DNA of 64,000 bases from Ricinus communis (lineage: Eukaryota; Streptophyta; Magnoliopsida; Malpighiales; Euphorbiaceae): positions 22,467,688-22,531,687 of the forward strand of contig NC_063264.1 of assembly GCF_019578655.1 (NCBI RefSeq). The letters are read 5' to 3'. Shown in pieces: positions 57,306 through 64,000 of this stretch (its first letter is position 1; each line of letters begins with the position of its first letter). Both the position numbers and the translations under genes were made by a program. The notes under the pieces were generated by a model, which saw only the letters and a list, made by a program, of their open reading frames with translations, made no database searches and was not told the DNA's origin.

Positions 57306-59607
57306 TGTAACACTCCCATCACATGCTAACCAATAAATATTAGCCGGGGAAGCATACAAGCGTCGTAGAATATATACTACGGTAGATAGGTCAATATGTA
57401 GGTTGTTAAGAATCCAGACACAAGGTTATTAACATATAAACATATGATTATACTTAAACATCATTTAACAAGTATTACAAACATCTTCTTATGCCTTATA
57501 AGGCATACTTCCATATATATCACATAACTGCATACAAAAATGCATCAGGAGGAGACTTCACAAAACTGGCCCAACTTGACAGGCGCTAAAAGCTAGACTT
57601 CGCATACAACCAACGGATGCACTACTATTTACAAACCTAAAAAAAAAATTTTGGAGAGGGTGAGCCTCCAGCTCAGTGAAATAAATAATCAACATAATCT
57701 ATATCACATACACTTAATACAATTTCCACCCAATCACATAACTTTCCATGATATTCATAGTTTAGGAATAAAGTCATACCATTCTACTCAATTCATTATA
57801 ACCATCATAGAAGAAATACAATTCAACAATTATGGTTAGTTCTCACGGCTTGTGGATCCCTTTTAATGTGCTGCTCCGCCTCATCCTCACATATCACACA
57901 CGTGGCTCGCCTCATCTCACATTATACACTTTTATAGCCTCTCTAGGCTTTAGCCTCCCAAGGCTTTATATATATATATTTTTTTTCACAGGGGAATCCA
58001 CCATTCACATGCACATATGCACTTAACATCACAATTCAATCATTTCACTTATATCATATTTCCAGCAATAACAATTGTTCCACTCAACACCAATCATTTC
58101 CATCTCAGTCATTCAAACATAAACAATATTAAGCAAATGCAACCATTTGCGGAACATTTGATTAAATATATGAACATAGCAAATATTAACTATTTACTTA
58201 CTCAAAATATACTTATTCCTTTAGCATATAAGAACCTCCTTTCTCCACAACTTCCTTTCCGGGGCCTTTGAGTACTGTCAACACATTCATCAATTCACAT
58301 TTCATGCATATTACAAATATTCATGTAAATGCGAGTTCTAATGAATTACAAGATCATCCCCTCTCTAATTCATAGGTCTAACTCTTCCTCTAAGACTCTC
58401 AATTACTGTTTTAATATCCTATAACATTTTCCATCTAGTTAAATACCAATTTAACTCAAATTAACATCAATAAATTGCATAAAACTAATCTCCAACATTT
58501 CTGTTTTCTAGACAGAATTTAGTACCAAGGTATATTTATTGCTGGGCAAAATTGGCTTAATAAAAAAATATCATATTAAATAGACATATCCATTTATGCG
58601 TCTAGTTTCATCTCCAAGAAGAATTACTCAATTCCGACTTCTATAGATTTAATTATTTTCAAATTACTGAGCAAGGGTCATACAGCTAGTTGTACCCGAG
58701 CAGAAATCTGTTTGCTCAATTTAAGCAACCAAAACGGCAAAAATAGCAAAATCACAAAACTACAAAGTTATAGAGGACTCTTTAAAATTTCCATAGACAC
58801 TAATTAAACTTAATTTGGACTTATATAACCCATGTTATGCCTAAAATACAGAACATCAAGGTTGCTGGAATTTTGACAGTTTTCTATCTTAACATACTTA
58901 AACTTAAATCAAGCTTAATCTTTATGCAATCATTCAATACTCTACTAATTCATGATAATCAGACCTTTAATTAGTCAATGAGAGCATCAAATGAAGTTTT
59001 TCCAATTTGTAATCAAGAACCCTAATGACAAATTAATAACACTCAAGTAACAACTTACCAATTTCAGCTTTTGGGTTGCTAATATGCTTAAATCCTTTAG
59101 CTTTAGCTTGGCTCCTTCAATAGTTAGCAAAATCCTATCTTAATCTTAAGTTTTTCTAGGTACTCCACTCCTCTCTTATTCCAAATTTTGTGTTTTTGGC
59201 CATGTACGAATTTTAGAGAAATGAAGAGGTAAAATGAGCTTGCTCATGGTTCCAATTTCCAATATTCCTCTCTTAATGCCACCACCTACTAAACTATTTT
59301 TATCACCCTAAATTAATTCTTACTAACCATATATAGGTACTAGCTTTTAATTGTATCTTTTAAGTCCAATCTATTTACCCAACCTTCAACTATTGGTTCA
59401 ATTAAGTCTTAAGGCTTAATACACATAACCCAAGTACTTAATCAACTTATCTAAATTAATAATCTAATATCATGCTTCTTATTCTCTACTTATAATTAAT
59501 ATATATCTGTTCTCATAAAATAAAAATATCATTGATATACCATCATATGCCCAATGATTAAATGTAAATGCACATAACATGGATGATGAGAAAATGCAGG
59601 CGTTACA
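57306..59607 (-). repeat. 5' LTR of the Tekay-type element
   Basis: It starts TGTAACACTCCCATC and ends GCAGGCGTTACA (2302 bp), a close copy of 50209-52501. The clearest differences are indels in GC-rich spots (for example 57560-57592 against 50451-50482, and 57845-57907 against 50740-50803). Confidence 0.9.
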
Positions 59608-62600
59608 AAACCCCTATAACGGGGTTGTTTTCTAATAACGGGGTTATTCTCTCGTATTAGAAAATATACCCCTCTTACGGAGTTGTTCTCTAATATTGAC
59701 AAATATACCCCTCTTATGGTGTTGTTTTCTCGTATTAAAAGTTATACCACTTTTTTGAGGTTGTTCTCTCATGTTGAAAGATATACCTCTCTTACGGGGT
59801 TATTTTCTAATATTGACAAATATACCCGTCTTAAGGGGTTGTTTTCTAATACTGACAAATATACCCCTCTTACGGGGTTGTTTTATCATATTGATAAATA
59901 TACCAAACTTTTGTGGTTGTTTTTTTATGTTGAAAGATATACCCCTCTTACGGGGTTATTTTCTAAAATTAACAAATATACCCCTCTTACGGGGTTGTTT
60001 TCTCATATTGACAAATATACCAATTTTTTGGGGTTATTTTCTCGTGTTGAAATATATAACCCTCTTACAATGTTGTTTTCTAATATTGATAAATATACCC
60101 CGCTTACGGGGTTGTTTTGTCATATTGACAAATATACCACTGTTTTGGGTTGTTTTCTCATGTTGAAAGATATACCCCTCTTACGGGGTTGTTTTCTAAT
60201 ATTTACAAATATACCCCAGTTATCGGGTTGATTTCTAATATTGACAAATATACCCCTTACGATGTTGTTTTCTCGTATTAAAAGATATACCACTTTTTTG
60301 GGGTTGTTTTCTCATGTTGAAAGATATACCCCTCTTACGTGGTTGCTTTCTAATATTGACAAATATACACGTCTTACGGGGTTATTTTGTCATATTGACA
60401 AATATGCCACTTTTTTGGATTGTTTTCTCATGTTAAAAGCTATACCTCTCTTACGGTGTTGTTTTCTAATATTGAATAATATACCATAGTTACGGGGTTG
60501 ATTTCTAATATTGACAAATATACTCCTCTTACGGTGTTGTTTGCTCGTATTAAGAATTATACCATTTTTTTGAGGTTTTTTTCTCATGTAGAAAGATATA
60601 AACATCTTATGGGGTTGTTTTCTAATATTGACAAATATAACCCTCTTAAATGTACCACTTTTTATTTTCTCATGTTGAAATATATATCCCTCTTATGGGG
60701 TTGTTTTCTAATATTGACAAATATACCCCTCTTACGGGATTATTTTCTAATATTGACAAATATACCACTCGTTTTAGGTTTTTTCTCATGTTGAAAGATA
60801 TACCCCACTTACGGGGTTATTTTCTAATATTGACAAATATACCCCTCTTACGGGGTTGTATTCTAATATTGACAAATTTACCCCTCTTACGGGATTGTTT
60901 TCTTTATTGACAAATATATAGCTCTTACGGGGTTGTTTTGTCATATTGTCAAATATACCACTTTTTGTGATTGTATTTCTCATGTTGAAAAATATACCCC
61001 TCATACGGGGTTGTTTTCTAATATTGACAAATTTACCATAGTTACGGAGTTGATTTCTAATATTGATAAATATACCCCTCTTACGGTTTTGTTTTCTCGT
61101 ATTAAAAATTATACCACTTCTTTGAGGTTTTTTTCTTATGTTGAAAGATATACCTCTTTTACGGGTTGTTTTCTAATATTGATAAATATACCGCTCTTAC
61201 AGGGTTGTTTTCTCATGTTGAAAGATATGTCCATCTTACGTGGTTGTTTTCTAATATTGATAAATATACCCCTCTTACGGGGTTGTTTTCTCATATTGAC
61301 AAATATACTCCTCTTACAGTGTAGTTTTCTCGTATTAAAAATTATACCACTTTTTTGAGGTTGTTTTCTCATGTTGAAAGATATACCTCTCTTATGGCGT
61401 TGTTTTCTAATATTGAGAAATATACCCCTCTTACGGGGTTGTTTTCACATATTAAAACTTATACCACTGTTTTGGCGTTATTTCGTCATGTTGAAAGATA
61501 TACCCCTCTTACAGGCTTATTTTCTAATAATAACAAATATACCTCTGTTATGGGGTTGTTTTCTCAAATTGACAAATATACCACTTTTTTGGGGTTGTTT
61601 TCTCATGTTGAAAGATATACCCCTCTTACGTGGTTGCTTTCTAATATTGACAAATATACACGTCTTACGGGGTTGTTTTGTCATATTGACAAATATGCCA
61701 CTTTTTTGGATTGTTTTCTCATGTTAAAAGCTATACCTCTCTTACGGTGTTGTTTTCTAATATTGAATAATATACCATAGTTACGGGGTTGATTTCTAAT
61801 ATTGACAAATATACTCCTCTTACGGTGTTGTTTGCTCGTATTAAAAATTATACCATTTTTTTGAGGTTTTTTTCTCATGTAGAAAGATATACCTCTCTTA
61901 CGGGGTTGTTTTCTCGTATTAAAAAATATACCACTTTTTTGGGGTTGTTTTCTCAAGTTGAAAGATATGCACATCTTATGGGGTTGTTTTCTAATATTGA
62001 CAAATATAACCCTCTTAAATGTACCACTTTTTATTTTCTCATGTTGAAATATATATCCCTCTTACGGGGTTGTTTTCTAATATTGACAAATATACCCCTC
62101 TTACGGGGTTATTTTCTAATATTGACAAATATACCACTCGTTTTAGGTTTTTTCTCATGTTGAAAGATATACCCCACTTACGGGGTAGTTTTCTAATATT
62201 GACAAATATACCCCTCTTACGGGATTGTATTCTAATATTGACAAATTTACCCCTCTTACGGGATTGTTTTCTTTATTGACAAAATATAGCTCTTACGGGG
62301 TTGTTTTCTCATATTGTCAAATATACCACTTTTTGTGATTGTATTTCTAATGTTGAAAAATATACCCCTCATACGGGGTTATTTTCTAATATTGACAAAT
62401 ATACCCTAGTTACGGAGTTGATTTCTAATATTGATAAATATACCCCTCTTACGGTGTTGTTTTCTCGTATTAAAAATTATATCACTTCTTTGAGGTTTTT
62501 TTCTCATGTTGAAAGATATACCTCTTTTACGGGTTGTTTTCTAATATTGATAAATATACCGCTCTTACAGGGTTGTTTTCTCATGTTGAAAGATATGCCC

Positions 62601-64000
62601 ATCTTACGTGGTTGTTTTCTAATATTGATAAATATACCCCTCTTACGGGGTTGTTTTCTCATATTGACAAATATACTCCTCTTACGGTGTAGTTTTCTCG
62701 TATTAAAAATTATACCACTTTTTTGAGGTTGTTTTCTCATGTTGAAAGATATACCTCTCTTATGGCGTTGTTTTCTAATATTGAGAAATATACCCCTCTT
62801 ATGGGATTGTTTTCACAAATTAAAATATATACCACTGTTTTGGCGTTGTTTCGTCATGTTGAAAGATATACCCCTCTTACAGGCTTATTTTCTAATAATA
62901 ACAAATATACCTCTCTTATTGGGTTGTTTTCTCAAATTGACAAATATACCACTTTTTTGGGGTTGTTTTCTCATGTTGAAAGATATACCCATCTTACGGG
63001 CTTATTTTCTAATATTAACAAATATACCCCTCTTATGGGGTTGTTTTCTCAAATTGACAAATATTCCACTTTTTTGCGGTTGTTTTGTCATGTTGATAGA
63101 CATACCCCACTTACGGGGTTGTCTTCTAATATTGACAAATATACCCCTCTTACTGGTTATTTTCGATTATTGACAAATATACCCCTTTTACGGGGTTGTT
63201 TTCTCATATTAAAACATATACCACTTTTTTGGAGATTTTTTCTCATGTTGAGAGATATACCCCACTTACCGGGTTATTTTCTAATATTGGAAAATATACC
63301 CCTCTTATGGGCTTGTTTTCTCAAATTAACAAATATACCACTTTTTTGGGGTTGTTTTCTCATGTTGAAAGATATACCCCTCTTACAGGGTTGTTAATAT
63401 TGACAAATATACCCCACTTACGAGGTTATTTTCTCATATTGACAAATATACCAGTTTTTTGGGGTTGTTTTCTCATGTTGAAAGATATACGCCTCTTACG
63501 TGGTTGTTTTCTATTATTGATAAATGTACCCTGCTTACAGGGTTGTTTTCTCATATTGACAAAAATATCACTTTTTTAGGGTTGTTTTCTCATGCTTAAA
63601 GATATACCCCTCTTACGGGGTTGTTTTCTCATATTGAAACATATACCACAGTTTTGGGGTTGTTTTTTAATGTTGAAAGATATAACCCTCTTACGGGCTT
63701 ATTTTCTAGTATTAACAAATATACCCCTCTTATGGGGCTGTTTTTTCAAATTGACAAATATACCACTTTTTTAGGGTAGTTTTCTCATGTTGAAAGATAT
63801 ACCCCACTTACGGGGTTATTTTCTAATATTGACAAATATACCCCTCTTACGGGGATTGTTTTCTCATATTAAAACATATACCACTTTTTCGGGGTTCTTT
63901 TCTCATGTTGAGAGATATACCCCTCTTATGGGGTTATTTTCTAATATTGAAAAATATACCCCTCTTATGGGCTTGTTTTCTCAAATTGACAAATATACCA
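59608..64000 (+). repeat. 39-bp satellite array, right block (continues past the window)
   Basis: About 4.4 kb (112 units) of the same N/H/V satellite. The first units are irregular, with a partial unit at 59618-59640. The TCGTATTAAAAATTATA box class is common here. The array runs off the window end. Confidence 0.95.
60310..62977 (+). repeat. Recent tandem duplication (about 1.3 and 1.37 kb) inside the satellite
   Basis: Copy 1 is about 60310-61608 and copy 2 about 61609-62977. Both carry the same rare word ACGTGGTTGCTTTC (60337 and 61628, offset 1291) and the same private short unit CCTCTTAAATGTACCACTTT (60641 and 62010, offset 1369). The change of offset is 78 bp, exactly two units, present in copy 2 (about 61880-61960) and absent from copy 1. 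The copies look more than 95% alike by eye. Confidence 0.85.

Larger units (their letters stand above)
50209..59607 (-). mobile_element. Full-length Del/Tekay-type chromovirus (Ty3-gypsy) in the satellite
   Basis: The 9.4-kb element has both LTRs (about 2.3 kb each), a tRNA-Met primer site, gag, protease, RT, RNase H, integrase with a chromodomain, and a polypurine tract, in Ty3-gypsy order on the minus strand. The LTRs are near-identical by eye, which suggests a young insertion. The flanks are ATACC (50204-50208) and AAACC (59608-59612), a target-site duplication with one mismatch. Removing the element and one copy rejoins GATATACC with CCTATAACGGGG, a satellite unit. Despite its youth, the coding region has many frameshifts and stops. 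Confidence 0.9.

Noticed and set aside
20649..64000. CRISPR-like array (39-bp repeats)
   Set aside because: There are no unique spacers; repeats are directly adjacent and diverged. The context is plant retrotransposons.
20649..64000. Telomeric or rDNA-spacer repeat
   Set aside because: The unit lacks the plant telomere word CCCTAAA, and no rRNA sequence is nearby.

Overview
The window is plant nuclear repetitive DNA, almost certainly from a eudicot. Every recognisable coding trace belongs to an LTR retrotransposon lineage known only or mainly from plants (Ty1-copia, Ty3-gypsy Athila, Ty3-gypsy Del/Tekay chromovirus). I find no intact host gene, tRNA, rRNA or CRISPR array. About half of the window, roughly 31.8 kb in three pieces, is one satellite with a 39-bp unit. 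I do not recognise this satellite.

Layout. 1-1960: decayed DNA with an Athila-type ORF1 fragment (minus) between clusters of imperfect TTCACGGCCGTGAA palindromes. About 2141-7225: a decayed Ty1-copia element on the minus strand (gag, protease, integrase, RT, RNase H remnant, tRNA-Met primer site, 5' LTR). Its upstream flank (7226-7830) holds a second palindrome cluster that is an inverted copy of 1-480. 7831-10728: leader and LTR of another minus-strand LTR element. 10740-11699: fragment of a gypsy gag-pol on the minus strand. 11700-20648: a decayed Athila-type Ty3-gypsy element on the plus strand (5' LTR, tRNA-Asp-like primer site, gag, protease, RT, RNase H, integrase, long noncoding tail, two PPT-like tracts, 3' LTR). 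The 3' LTR is cut after about 142 bp, exactly where the satellite begins.

20649-64000: the satellite, interrupted by a solo LTR (46248-48413, perfect CCCCT target-site duplication) and by a full-length 9.4-kb Del/Tekay chromovirus on the minus strand (50209-59607, target-site duplication ATACC/AAACC). Removing either insertion restores a continuous 39-bp unit, so both landed in a pre-existing array. The satellite has structure at several scales: a 39-bp monomer in three classes (N, H, V), a 117-bp N-H-V trimer where best preserved, and kilobase-scale block duplications (about 2.86 kb, 1.43 kb, 1.37 kb and a 4-kb block repeated 7.5-7.95 kb away). Because 39 is divisible by 3 and four of the six frames of the unit lack stops, the array produces long overlapping reading frames of 13-residue repeats. 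I read these as arithmetic consequences, not as genes.

Assembly quality matters here. There is a gap of exactly 500 N at 43981-44480. The first bases after it (44484-44505) match the Oxford Nanopore sequencing adapter, so untrimmed adapter sits in the assembly. Irregular, indel-rich patches inside the array, and GC-rich differences between the otherwise near-identical Tekay LTRs, are probably residual read error.
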